23,390 nt of DNA from a virus (IMGVR_UViG_3300009068_000198:1-23390); one strand, 5' to 3'. Counted from the stretch's first letter, positions 14,714 to 23,328 are shown. Notes: generated from the letters alone by a model not told the origin. Numbers and translations are program-made.

Positions 14714-15118
14714 TTAATTTAACCAATCTTCAGGAATTACCTTATCTGCGTACTGAAACCCATGTTTATCACACCAGTCTGCATATGATGTTTTAGACCC
14801 TTTAGAAATTTTAGTTTTTGAATTTTGAAATAAAAATCTAATGTCTAATTCAGGATATTGCTTTTTAATTAATATATGTTTTTTTCTATCATCTACCAAA
14901 AATCTTCCTTTAGTTTCTATAAAAATTCCATTAGGAAGTTTAAAGTCTGGATGATATTTGTGTTTGGTTTCTGGTTTAATGAATTCAATGATATGTTGCT
15001 CATACTCGCCATCAATTCCTTGATTTTTAAGAGAAGCATCTATATCCATTTCTAAACCACTACGGAAACCGTACTTAGCTGCGACGGCTTTTTTGCTATA
15101 TGGATTTTTTCTTGCCAT
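14714..15118 (-). CDS. T7 endonuclease I-like Holliday junction resolvase
   Basis: A 134-aa protein that reads as a close relative of T7 gp3 (endonuclease I), which resolves four-way junctions and branched DNA. The alignment is clear along its length: FRSGLE (18-23), YHPDFKLPNGIFIETKGRF (55-73), DDRKKHILIKKQYPELDIRF (76-95), SKTKISKGSKTSYADWCDKH (100-119) and ADKVIPEDW (124-132). All catalytic residues map: E23 (T7 E20), D58 (D55), E68 (E65) and K70 (K67). The basic C-terminal tail of the T7 protein is absent. T4-like phages normally use the unrelated endonuclease VII (gp49), so this enzyme in a T4-like DNA module is a notable substitution. It lies 14 nt after the 597-aa tail gene and before the primase. 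No Shine-Dalgarno is seen. Confidence 0.95.
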   Translation of the reverse strand: MARKNPYSKKAVAAKYGFRSGLEMDIDASLKNQGIDGEYEQHIIEFIKPETKHKYHPDFKLPNGIFIETKGRFLVDDRKKHILIKKQYPELDIRFLFQNSKTKISKGSKTSYADWCDKHGFQYADKVIPEDWLN

Positions 15119-15132
15119 AACTATACTTTGTT

Positions 15133-16926
15133 TTAAATGTCAAAACGAACAATAATAGTAGTATCAACATTATCTCGCTTTTGAATTGGTGTTCCTAATT
15201 TTCCTATCGCTAATAATTCGCCGGCATCATTATATAATCCAACTGTTGTCATATAAGGTGCAAATAAATTATTAGAAACTATAGTTTTTGGTATTTCTGA
15301 ATTTACGTCATTATTTAATCTAATAGTAGGATTTGTAGTAAAATTAAATTCATCTTCTTTTAGTTTACAAATATACTCATGTTCATAAAGAGTTACTGTT
15401 GAATTATATTCTAATTTGAAATTAGTATCATCAAGATAATTAGAGGTAGGAGTGAATGTAATGCCTCCTTTTAAAAAATAAATAGAATTGCTAAATGTAT
15501 TAATTGATCCTGTCGAACAATATTTAGGTCTAGGATCTGATACTACAATTAATCCATGCTCATAAAATACATTTCCAACAACATTGGTATTTGTAGTCAT
15601 TGCATATGAACTAGAATCTGCTAATTGAGTAATTTCCGATTGCGTTAATCCTTTATTAAAAATAAAAAATTCATCAAAAGTTCCTTTAAATGAATTATAT
15701 CCATTTCCACTTGAATTTAAGCCTAACGAACCTATAAATAAATCAGCGTTGTTATAAAAATTACCGTCTGAAGGTAATGTATGCTGCTGTACTAATGCAC
15801 CGCTAATATACAATTGAAATAATGAACCTGTTTTTTGTAATACTACATGATTTTCTGTATTTGTAGAAAAACTGCTAGATAATGTTGTTATAACACTTCC
15901 GTTAGAATTTTTACAAATCAATTGTTGATTCATAGTACCAGAGCCACTGTAAAAATATATGTCAAATGGATATTGACTTGCGTTGTAATTTATGTCTCCG
16001 GTATATACTATATTACCAATCATGTATTGACCAATACCCGTAGTTCGTTTTGAAATTATTTGTTGAATCTCTGGAGTAGATGAATATTTTCCTACCCAAA
16101 ATGATAATGCAAAATCATCAGTTTGTTTAAAATTAAATGAATCGTCATTTGGAATTCTAATATAAGATGCTGTTCCGAAAAATGCGTCATTTCCCCAAGG
16201 AAAAATAGAAGCTATTGTCGATGTATAGTAATTGTCTGAAAATGTAGAATTGTTAATAATTGCATTTCCTTTTGCAGTTAAATTAGGATTAATCGAATCG
16301 AGTTGAAAATCAATTAAACTTCCTATTTGCTGTGAAGTGCTTAAATCAAAATTTGGCGCGTAATTAGGACAATATGTCATAGCATCAAATCCTAAATGTA
16401 ATACTTGATTTGATATTGAACTGCTTAATTCAGAGTCAATTAAATTTCCTTTTCCATCATCTATTAACGACATTGACGTAGCATTAATTCCGGTATTTCT
16501 GAAATTTAATTTAACTGAACCTGGTTTAATAATTTCTCCAAATTTTCTTTGAGGTATTGAATAAACTGTAGCTTCATTAAATAAAGTTCTTTCAATAGCA
16601 TATGGATCTGCATATCCAAAAGTTTCAGCTGGAATTCCAGCTCTTTTATAATATAAATGATTTAAGCTATACCAGATAACTGAAGCTTCTTTATTATTTG
16701 CTGAATTGATTAAAAATGATCCAGAATCTAAATTTGTTTGTACCGTATCTAAAGTAACTTTATTTCCTGAATATACTGCAGGATTAGGCTTAATTGCATA
16801 TAATACGTCTAATCCGTCATTTTGTAAACTACCTGTATCGGTATATCTCCAAGATTTATAAACCTTGAATGGCGTAACAGTTCGTTCTTGACCGTTAATT
16901 TTTTTAAATGCTACTGGCTTTCCCAT
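15133..16926 (-). CDS. Tail/fibre protein with LamG-like domain, paralogue of the 461-aa protein
   Basis: A 597-aa virion protein. Residues 1-160 form a domain ending in KPGSVKLNFRNTG (134-146) and SLIDDGKGN (153-161). Residues about 175-440 contain a Laminin-G/concanavalin-like fold: SYIRIPNDDSFNFKQTDDFA (254-273), then LSFWVGKYSS, then HVVLQKTGSLFQLYISGALV (360-379) and GTFDEFFIFNKGLTQSEI (415-432). Such domains usually bind glycans. The C-terminal module (about 450-597) includes YEHGLIVVSD, CKLKEDEFNFTTNP, TTVGLYNDAGELLAIGKL and PIQK. The segments flanking the LamG domain match the 461-aa neighbour, so the LamG domain looks inserted into a duplicated copy. It is preceded by a 28-nt hairpin with a RATATTTAT element at its centre, and is probably expressed late. 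Confidence 0.82.
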   Translation of the reverse strand: MGKPVAFKKINGQERTVTPFKVYKSWRYTDTGSLQNDGLDVLYAIKPNPAVYSGNKVTLDTVQTNLDSGSFLINSANNKEASVIWYSLNHLYYKRAGIPAETFGYADPYAIERTLFNEATVYSIPQRKFGEIIKPGSVKLNFRNTGINATSMSLIDDGKGNLIDSELSSSISNQVLHLGFDAMTYCPNYAPNFDLSTSQQIGSLIDFQLDSINPNLTAKGNAIINNSTFSDNYYTSTIASIFPWGNDAFFGTASYIRIPNDDSFNFKQTDDFALSFWVGKYSSTPEIQQIISKRTTGIGQYMIGNIVYTGDINYNASQYPFDIYFYSGSGTMNQQLICKNSNGSVITTLSSSFSTNTENHVVLQKTGSLFQLYISGALVQQHTLPSDGNFYNNADLFIGSLGLNSSGNGYNSFKGTFDEFFIFNKGLTQSEITQLADSSSYAMTTNTNVVGNVFYEHGLIVVSDPRPKYCSTGSINTFSNSIYFLKGGITFTPTSNYLDDTNFKLEYNSTVTLYEHEYICKLKEDEFNFTTNPTIRLNNDVNSEIPKTIVSNNLFAPYMTTVGLYNDAGELLAIGKLGTPIQKRDNVDTTIIVRFDI

Positions 16927-16938
16927 ATATAGTAGATA

Positions 16939-16966
16939 GGCTCTTTAATATAAATATCAAAGAGCC
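16939..16966 (-). promoter_or_regulatory. Hairpin enclosing a putative late promoter element
   Basis: A near-perfect inverted repeat: GGCTCTTT at one end and AAAGAGCC at the other. Between them the minus strand reads GATATTTATATT, which itself pairs for about four more positions (one G-T wobble), giving a stem of about 12 bp. The GATATTTAT element (16950-16958) lies 23 nt before the 597-aa gene start. There is no T-run after the stem, so a classical intrinsic terminator is unlikely. A processed or regulated leader, or an operator over the promoter, is possible. Confidence 0.55.
16950..16958 (-). promoter_or_regulatory. Putative phage late promoter element (GATATTTAT)
   Basis: The minus strand reads TTTGATATTTATATTAAAG, at the centre of the hairpin and 23 nt before the ATG of the 597-aa gene. 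It fits the RATATTTATWWNAAA pattern exactly. Confidence 0.55.
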
Positions 16967-16994
16967 TAAATATTGTTTGTTTTTTATAAAACCA

Positions 16995-18380
16995 TTAAAA
17001 ATCCAATTTTACTTTTATCAAAGCTTCATTTGAAAATGATTTTTGAACTGGCTGACTTAGTTTTGCAACTGCTAACAATTCTTGACGATCATTATACATA
17101 CCAATTGTCGTGATGTATGTTTTAGGGTCGGTAATAAATGTTGGTTGAACAAATTCACCTACAGATCCTGTTACAAATGAAGGATTATTTGAAAAATTAT
17201 ATTCTCCATTTTTAACTCTTACAAAATAATGAGTTGATGTTATAGCTTCTTCATTTCTTGCTTGGAATGCGTTAGCTGAAGAGTTGATTGACATAGCTCC
17301 TGAAATTGAAGTGTATAATTTCCATGCATTATCGCCGGCAATATTTGAACCAGTCACTGTATTAAATGACATTGAAGCGTCTAATGCATTACCATTTAAA
17401 ATTACAATACCCATGTCAGGGTATACTAATCCATAATACCTAGGAGCAGATGCATTGAAAACGCCACCACCAATTGAACCAGATACAACGTTATATACTC
17501 GACCTGCAGAAGTTAAATTAGTTTGCTGACTTTGACCTGAATCGTCGATTAATGAAATTACTCTATTAGATCCTGAAGGAACTACGTTTGATCCGGTAAA
17601 TACATTATTTGCATATTTACTACCAGTTAATTCACATAATGATAATTGCCAATTACCTGGATCTAATTTATCTTTAATACGAGCTCTATTAAAATTAATA
17701 GCATAAATTTCATTTGAACTCTCTCCGCTAGCAAATGTAAATGAAGTATCTCCTGGATTTAATAGCAATAACTTATATTGAGAATATACTGCTCTAGAAG
17801 GAGAATCATTTAATGTGCCGCCTGCTGAAGATCCAGAACCTAATCTGTGACCAAATGCTACTGAAAACTGAGCTTCTGAAGTTGCACTATTACCGTTATA
17901 CACTTCATAATAGTATTGTTTTGATGCGCTGGTTTGAAGTGATCCAGTATACATTACAGATAGTGTTGCTGCGTTACCTGAAAACAATCCTGTAGTAACA
18001 AGAGTTTTTTGATTATTAATAACGTCTGTACCAACATCAAATCTAGTAAATATTCTTCCTGAAGCTGCTATTGTAGTTTGTAGTGATTGCTGCGCAACTA
18101 TATCTCTAGCGATTGCTTGAGCTCGAGTTTGAATTTCGTCTTGAAGTTGAGCTACGCTAACGCCAGGTAATACTGCTGGGCGTCCTCCTGCTAGTGTTAG
18201 TGGTTCGTCTGCCATAAAGATAGGGCCGCTCCCTCGTACAACAGGGCCTTGAACGACTGGGCCTATTGGACCTGTCGTTCCCGGTGTCACGTTTGGACGT
18301 GACATTGTTGTTGGATCTGTCGTTACCATACGTGATGGTACAACTTGAGTTGACCTGGGATTAAATCTAGATGTTGCCAT
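16995..18380 (-). CDS. Tail/baseplate structural protein with C-terminal YND-ELLA module
   Basis: A 461-aa virion protein. Residues 1-60 are Pro/Gly/Thr/Val-rich (NVTPGTTGPIGPVVQGPVV at 30-48), a flexible, faintly collagen-like arm. Residues 74-105 are helical. The centre has YSQYKLLLLNPGDTSFTF (199-216), IYAINFNRARIKDKLDPGNW (225-244) and VISLIDDSG (274-282), a pattern I recall from marine phage structural proteins. The C-terminal module (about 313-461) has YYGLVYPDMGIVILNG, FVRVKNGEYNFSNNP, ITTIGMYNDRQELLAVAKL and PVQK. It matches the end of the 597-aa protein next door. The start lies in an A/T-only context (AAAATATAAT before ATG), 22 nt after the 225-aa gene, with no RATATTTAT element of its own, so it is probably cotranscribed with that gene. 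Confidence 0.8.
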   Translation of the reverse strand: MATSRFNPRSTQVVPSRMVTTDPTTMSRPNVTPGTTGPIGPVVQGPVVRGSGPIFMADEPLTLAGGRPAVLPGVSVAQLQDEIQTRAQAIARDIVAQQSLQTTIAASGRIFTRFDVGTDVINNQKTLVTTGLFSGNAATLSVMYTGSLQTSASKQYYYEVYNGNSATSEAQFSVAFGHRLGSGSSAGGTLNDSPSRAVYSQYKLLLLNPGDTSFTFASGESSNEIYAINFNRARIKDKLDPGNWQLSLCELTGSKYANNVFTGSNVVPSGSNRVISLIDDSGQSQQTNLTSAGRVYNVVSGSIGGGVFNASAPRYYGLVYPDMGIVILNGNALDASMSFNTVTGSNIAGDNAWKLYTSISGAMSINSSANAFQARNEEAITSTHYFVRVKNGEYNFSNNPSFVTGSVGEFVQPTFITDPKTYITTIGMYNDRQELLAVAKLSQPVQKSFSNEALIKVKLDF

Positions 18381-18402
18381 ATTATATTTTTATATTTTTT
18401 TA

Positions 18403-19080
18403 TTATAGAGTGTTTACAATTGAAGTACCAATTGCCGTTGCTAATTGAGTTTTCTTAACAGTTAAATTAACTGTCGCTCTACCACCTGTTTCATTTCCAA
18501 TAATTGTAATAGTAGCTGACACGTCAGATACCAATTGTTGTTTAGCAATGATATTAAAGCTGAATCCAGTTGCTGATATAGTTTGAGCTGCTTCAGCATC
18601 TCCAATAAATCTAGGAACTGTTGGACTAACACCCGCAGCTACTGGCGCAACTACTTGAAGCTGCGCAGCATCTGAATCAGATAAAATTGCTGTATATCCT
18701 AAAGTAGCGTTTCCATTAGTAAAGTTTGTAGTCGTTGGAGTGATTACAAAATTTTGACCTGGGGAAGTTAATGTAATTGAAGATTGAGCTACTGATATTA
18801 CAGGAATTCTTGAAGTTCTTTTAGGAAGAGTTAGAAGTTTATAACGCATACTATTAGACTCATCTGCTGTCGCCTCGACTAAAGGCATATTTTCTATAAT
18901 TATGCCATAATAATCTGATCCTAGCGGGTGAGCTGGATTCCATAAGTCGTAATCAATTTCATCATCTGCTAATGCAAATTGAGTAATTTGAAATTCGTCT
19001 TTTCCTCGAGCTAATAATTCTCTACCTTTTTTAGTAAGAATAGCGTCTACGGTAATTGTACTATTGTTTAAATATCCCAT
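18403..19080 (-). CDS. Conserved phage structural protein (LTKKGRELLA family)
   Basis: A 225-aa protein whose N-terminal half is a recurrent virion protein in T4-like marine phages: VDAILTKKGRELLARGKDEF (11-30), then QITQFALADDEIDYDLWNPA (31-50), HPLGSDYYG (51-59) and IENMPLVEA (62-70). The C-terminal half (about 95-225) is beta-rich, with Ser/Thr/Ala patches and an Ig-like feel (TVKKTQLATAIG near the end). No enzymatic motif is visible. From position and family memory it is a tail or baseplate component, but I cannot say which. It lies between the 1374-aa baseplate-like gene and the 461-aa tail gene. It has an AATATTTAT element 25 nt before its ATG and no Shine-Dalgarno. Confidence 0.8.
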   Translation of the reverse strand: MGYLNNSTITVDAILTKKGRELLARGKDEFQITQFALADDEIDYDLWNPAHPLGSDYYGIIIENMPLVEATADESNSMRYKLLTLPKRTSRIPVISVAQSSITLTSPGQNFVITPTTTNFTNGNATLGYTAILSDSDAAQLQVVAPVAAGVSPTVPRFIGDAEAAQTISATGFSFNIIAKQQLVSDVSATITIIGNETGGRATVNLTVKKTQLATAIGTSIVNTL

Positions 19081-19105
19081 TATATGTTGTGTTTATACCT
19101 TTTTA

Positions 19106-19114
19106 ATAAATATT
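19106..19114 (-). promoter_or_regulatory. Putative phage late promoter element (AATATTTAT)
   Basis: The minus strand reads TTTAATATTTATTAAAAAGG, 25 nt before the ATG of the 225-aa structural gene, in the 53-nt gap after the 1374-aa gene. Confidence 0.5.
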
Positions 19115-19133
19115 AAAATTTTAGATTTTTAAG

Positions 19134-22100
19134 TTATATCGTTCTAGACCTAACACCCGTTGCCGATTGATCTACTGTTGTAATTTGATTATTTGAAAAT
19201 ATTATTTGATTTGGACTGACTCTTGTTACTTTAACTACAGGCCCTCCGTCTACTGTCGAAGGAGAATCAATATTAATACCAGGCCCTGTTAATTTAGATC
19301 CATTATATCTAGCATTGTTCCATCCAGCTGCTAGTAATAGATTTATCTCAGCATATTTCAAACTAGAAGAATAAGCGTTATCTACTGAAGCTGAAGCTGC
19401 TGTGCTATAAAATCGTTGATCTAACGTTAATAAATATGTCGACGGTATAGAATTCAATATAATTCTATTTGAATTTCCATATGGAGCAGATAATCTTGGT
19501 GTTGGATAATAAGATCCAGATTCAGTTACTCTATAACTGCCTATATATCTATTCTGTATCCAATTCGTGCCTAATCTATCTACATCAACGGCATTGTCAA
19601 TTTCTCCAATTTTAAAGACATCAATCGTACTTAAAACGTTGCGCGAGTATGTAATTTCTCCAATTCTAACACTATCAATTGTACTTGAAACATTTAAAGT
19701 GTATGTAAATGTATCATCAAAATTTGTTGCTACTTTCTGAAAAGATGATGATAGTGATGGGCTTACTGTAAAGATAGCAGCGTTAATTGAATTATATTCT
19801 GAAGTTAAAGTAGGTTGAGTATCTTCAATAACTGCGTTAATTAAACTATATTCTGAAGTTAAAGTTGGTTGAACATCTTCAATAGCAGCGTTAAGTAAAT
19901 TATATTCTGAAGTTAAATTAAAATTATACTTTCCATCGATAACTGCATTTTTAACTAAATCTTCAATTACTGGTTTATTAATTAATTTAACTTTACTTCT
20001 CTCTAATACATTTGGTTCAATAACTAAACCAACAATTGCATTAGATCTTTGAGGAAGAAGTTGTTTAATATATCTAAATAAAGTAAAGTCATATATTTCT
20101 AAAGCTCTAAAATAAGATTCAAAATCATTTCGATTCTCATACTTTTTCCAATACTGAATTGCAAAAGTATTTAAATCTGTATAATGACTATTATAAACAT
20201 CTTCTGGATTTCCAATATAATCATCAATTTCAAAATATCCTAATTGATTAAAAATATCTTCATTGATTGCAGTTTGTGGTGAAAAGTAAACTCCTAAACG
20301 ATTTGAATCTAAAGAATACCTGTCGTATGAAGACTTTTCAACTCTTGTTTTAGTGTTTAATCTTTTATTTAAATCTATAGAAGAAGACTCAATACGAACT
20401 TTATTTGTATATAAACTAGAACCTCCTAACGAAGGAGATGGAGTGTAATATGTTTCTTCAAATCCTTCAAATTTAATAGATCCAGAATTTGTATATCCTA
20501 TAAAATATAATGATCCTATATTTTTATTTTGTTTAGGATGTACAGAAGGTTGATAGAATGACCCACTTAATATTGAAGTATTTGCTAATGTAAACCTCTG
20601 TAATAAATGATCATAAGGTTTACCAGCTTCAGTACCTGTACTTAAAGCAGCTTTGTCTACATTATATGTATAAGTAGATGGCGACGCTGCATGCTCTATA
20701 ATAGTAGCATCATTTAACGATCCAGACCAAAGTCTAATTTCATGTAAATGACCATTAAATCGTGTTGCTGTTGTAATTGAATTTCCATTTGGCAATGTAA
20801 TTGAAGGTGCATATGAACTACTAAAACCAAAATTAGCAGGGTATACGTCGTAATCAATAGGAAATATAAATTCAGTAGTGCTGAAACTGGCTGATTTAAT
20901 GTATATTTTATTACCGTATAACGTCTTTGCAACCTTTAATGATGCTAAACCATTAGATTCTTGTATTACAACAGAATGCCATGAATTGTCAAATATTTCT
21001 AAATTAGATGCTGAAATTGCATTACCAGTTGCTGTTGAAAATAACGTTAAAGTTCCTTCATTATCATCATTAGTTTCTTTTGATAATACTAAAGTATATG
21101 AATCAAGCGTGCTTTGATTTGTAATCTTTGTTATTCCATAATAGCTACCAACGTTATATGTATAATTTGAATCAGTTTTAAATCTAAATTCTAATACATT
21201 TGCTGGTGCAATATATGTTATTCCATTATCATATTGAGAAATTGGCATTTCAATAGTACCTTGAGATCCTGACAAATAATATGCATAATGGTATACGTCG
21301 TGAACATATTCTGGAAAATGATCGTTATCCGTAAATGTCGAAGGACCTCCATATTCTTTAATTGTTAATATTGTTGAAGGAATACCAAAACAAGAAAGAA
21401 GCGCTTTAATTGATCGAGAAGTTCCTTTTGATTTTAAAATGTAAGGCAAATTATTAACTAATCTTCTCCAAATTTCTTTTGTGTTATTTTCGTCTGATAT
21501 TGAAGTAATTCCATTTATATCACTTTGCAGTGCATTGCCGTTTGCATCTACGCCTAAAGAATATCTCCATAATTCAGATGTTGATTTGCCATTTAATAAC
21601 TCAAAGCCCATTGAAGACGCCACGTGATGTAATAAGTCATTTGGCATACCATCTTTAGGATGTTCTTCACGAGTATGTATTGAAGTTAAATTTTTAATGT
21701 ATGTCCATAAAATATCAAAATGCTGTGACATCATATTGATAAAAAGAACATACTGCTCACCATCTTCTGAATTTTGTATATGCGCTGGAATTGTATTTTG
21801 AAGTGCATGCACATTATACCTGTCATATATCGTAGCAATTTCTAACAATCCTTCATAATAGGTTTCAGCGGTTACTGAATCAATTGATTCTTGAATAGCA
21901 AAATATTCGTATGGATCTGCATTCCATTGTATTGTTGCAGCTGACCATAACTCATAAGCTTCTAGCCATGTTGAAGTTGAATTAAAAGGTAATGATTTTT
22001 TCGGCCATGGAGCTATGGAACTAGTTACTCCATATGAAGTAATAGCATCATCAAATGAATATAATTTAGATTCATTTGATTCGAAAAATAAATATTTTTC

Positions 22101-23258
22101 AAAATCGTCAAATGCACTGACTACTTTATTTCTCTTGCTATATAAATCAGTTAAATTAGTATTTACTACAGGTCCTGGATTAACGATGTTAAGTATTACG
22201 TCTATTTGTTGAGTATAATATTCAATTAATTCTAATTTATACTTAAAGTTTTTAACTCTTTCAACTGCAGATCCATAATGTACAAAATTATCAAAATATC
22301 TATAATTAATATTTAATTTAATTCCAGATAGTGAACCTGAAAAATAATTATCAATAATTTGTTGCGATGTCGTTGCATTTGTTGCTAATAAATCATTCCA
22401 AGATCGAAATGACGTTGCAACTGAACCTCCCTCATATTGATCTAAATCAAAATTTGGACCAGCTAATGTAGTTACTGGTTCAGGAATATATTTAGGTATG
22501 ATTGATATCGAATCTAAAAACGGAGTAATTATTTCTTCTGAAATAAATACTTTAGATTTTTCGCCATGTCTTGCAGGTAGCGGTTCGTATAACTTAATAA
22601 ATATTTCAGGAGTAGTCGAATTATCAATTTCAAATCGAAAATTAACAATTTGATACGTTTCATTGAATCCAAAATTTAAAACAAATGAATCAAATATATC
22701 ATTTAATAAAAGATCTGACCATCTATCTCTTAAAGCTTGTAATTGAGTTACTAATGTTAAACTTTCACCGTCAGATAATTGCAATCTCAATTCTCTTCTA
22801 GAAGGTGAAATTTCTTTAATAAAAACTTTTTGCGAATCAAATCCACCTAAGACATTATCAAATATATTATATACTAATTTGTACTGTCCTTTGTTAATTC
22901 CTAAAGTTTCTAATTCTTTAACAGCATCAATTGCTAAATGCTTATACGCTACAGCAACTGCATCTTCTCGAATACTTACTTCGTCAAATAAATCTTCACG
23001 ATTGCTGCGATTACGTACCCGTGGTGACCGCTGAGTATTGTTATCTTCAATCGTAAATATTGCATTATGATTACCAGTTAAATATATCCCATCTGGAGTA
23101 TAAACGTGTAATTCTAAATTTGGTCTACTATTGTCTTTGAAAGTAACCGAAAAATTTCGGATATCTAAAAGCTGTCGATCAATAGACTCTATTCTAGACA
23201 CTTCAGTAGTGCTAGTTGCATTTAATAAGTCCGTTTGATTTGTATATACTGATAACAT
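19134..23258 (-). CDS. Large baseplate/tail protein with gpI-like and LamG-like regions
   Basis: A 1374-aa virion protein, the largest in the window. The N-terminal 260 residues are beta-rich (VYTPDGIYLTGNHNAIFTI; FIKLYEPLPARHGEKSKVFI). The middle resembles phage tail protein I/baseplate wedge proteins: LFINMMSQHFDILWTYIKNL, a PNDLLHHVASSMGFEL segment, then RLVNNLPYILKSKGTSRSIK continuing as ALLSCFGIPSTILTIKEYGG (about 593-636). The LPYxLKxKGT...FGIP...KEYGG pattern is characteristic of these families. Residues about 680-860 look like a LamG/concanavalin domain (SWHSVVIQESNG; GHLHEIRLWSGSLNDATIIE). Near 1113-1166 there are three 18-aa repeats beginning LTSEYN, and a second pair (STIDxxxIGEI) follows. 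The gene is preceded by a GATATTTAT element 21 nt upstream. It probably nucleates or caps the baseplate and carries a glycan-binding domain, which is inference. Confidence 0.82.
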   Translation of the reverse strand: MLSVYTNQTDLLNATSTTEVSRIESIDRQLLDIRNFSVTFKDNSRPNLELHVYTPDGIYLTGNHNAIFTIEDNNTQRSPRVRNRSNREDLFDEVSIREDAVAVAYKHLAIDAVKELETLGINKGQYKLVYNIFDNVLGGFDSQKVFIKEISPSRRELRLQLSDGESLTLVTQLQALRDRWSDLLLNDIFDSFVLNFGFNETYQIVNFRFEIDNSTTPEIFIKLYEPLPARHGEKSKVFISEEIITPFLDSISIIPKYIPEPVTTLAGPNFDLDQYEGGSVATSFRSWNDLLATNATTSQQIIDNYFSGSLSGIKLNINYRYFDNFVHYGSAVERVKNFKYKLELIEYYTQQIDVILNIVNPGPVVNTNLTDLYSKRNKVVSAFDDFEKYLFFESNESKLYSFDDAITSYGVTSSIAPWPKKSLPFNSTSTWLEAYELWSAATIQWNADPYEYFAIQESIDSVTAETYYEGLLEIATIYDRYNVHALQNTIPAHIQNSEDGEQYVLFINMMSQHFDILWTYIKNLTSIHTREEHPKDGMPNDLLHHVASSMGFELLNGKSTSELWRYSLGVDANGNALQSDINGITSISDENNTKEIWRRLVNNLPYILKSKGTSRSIKALLSCFGIPSTILTIKEYGGPSTFTDNDHFPEYVHDVYHYAYYLSGSQGTIEMPISQYDNGITYIAPANVLEFRFKTDSNYTYNVGSYYGITKITNQSTLDSYTLVLSKETNDDNEGTLTLFSTATGNAISASNLEIFDNSWHSVVIQESNGLASLKVAKTLYGNKIYIKSASFSTTEFIFPIDYDVYPANFGFSSSYAPSITLPNGNSITTATRFNGHLHEIRLWSGSLNDATIIEHAASPSTYTYNVDKAALSTGTEAGKPYDHLLQRFTLANTSILSGSFYQPSVHPKQNKNIGSLYFIGYTNSGSIKFEGFEETYYTPSPSLGGSSLYTNKVRIESSSIDLNKRLNTKTRVEKSSYDRYSLDSNRLGVYFSPQTAINEDIFNQLGYFEIDDYIGNPEDVYNSHYTDLNTFAIQYWKKYENRNDFESYFRALEIYDFTLFRYIKQLLPQRSNAIVGLVIEPNVLERSKVKLINKPVIEDLVKNAVIDGKYNFNLTSEYNLLNAAIEDVQPTLTSEYSLINAVIEDTQPTLTSEYNSINAAIFTVSPSLSSSFQKVATNFDDTFTYTLNVSSTIDSVRIGEITYSRNVLSTIDVFKIGEIDNAVDVDRLGTNWIQNRYIGSYRVTESGSYYPTPRLSAPYGNSNRIILNSIPSTYLLTLDQRFYSTAASASVDNAYSSSLKYAEINLLLAAGWNNARYNGSKLTGPGINIDSPSTVDGGPVVKVTRVSPNQIIFSNNQITTVDQSATGVRSRTI
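19590..19916 (-). repeat. 54-bp coding repeats in the 1374-aa protein
   Basis: Two families with the same 54-bp (18-aa) period. The plus-strand word TTCTGAAGTT occurs at 19797, 19851 and 19905, giving three units of type LTSEYNxxNAAIEDxQPT. The word TTTCTCCAAT occurs at 19601 and 19655, giving two units of type STIDxxxIGEI. Both lie near the C-terminus and probably form a repetitive spacer or shaft. Confidence 0.8.
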
Positions 23259-23279
23259 TTAATACTTTTAGGCTTTTAT

Positions 23280-23288
23280 ATAAATATC
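23280..23288 (-). promoter_or_regulatory. Putative phage late promoter element (GATATTTAT)
   Basis: The minus strand reads GTAGATATTTATATAAAAG, 21 nt before the ATG of the 1374-aa baseplate-like gene. Confidence 0.55.
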
Positions 23289-23328
23289 TACTTCAAATAT
23301 TCTAGTAGATTATTTACTAGTACATACT

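Noticed and set aside
22087-22095. Additional AATATTTAT copy (another near 22596)
   Set aside because: Both lie inside the 1374-aa coding region, lack gene starts nearby and are taken as background in AT-rich DNA.
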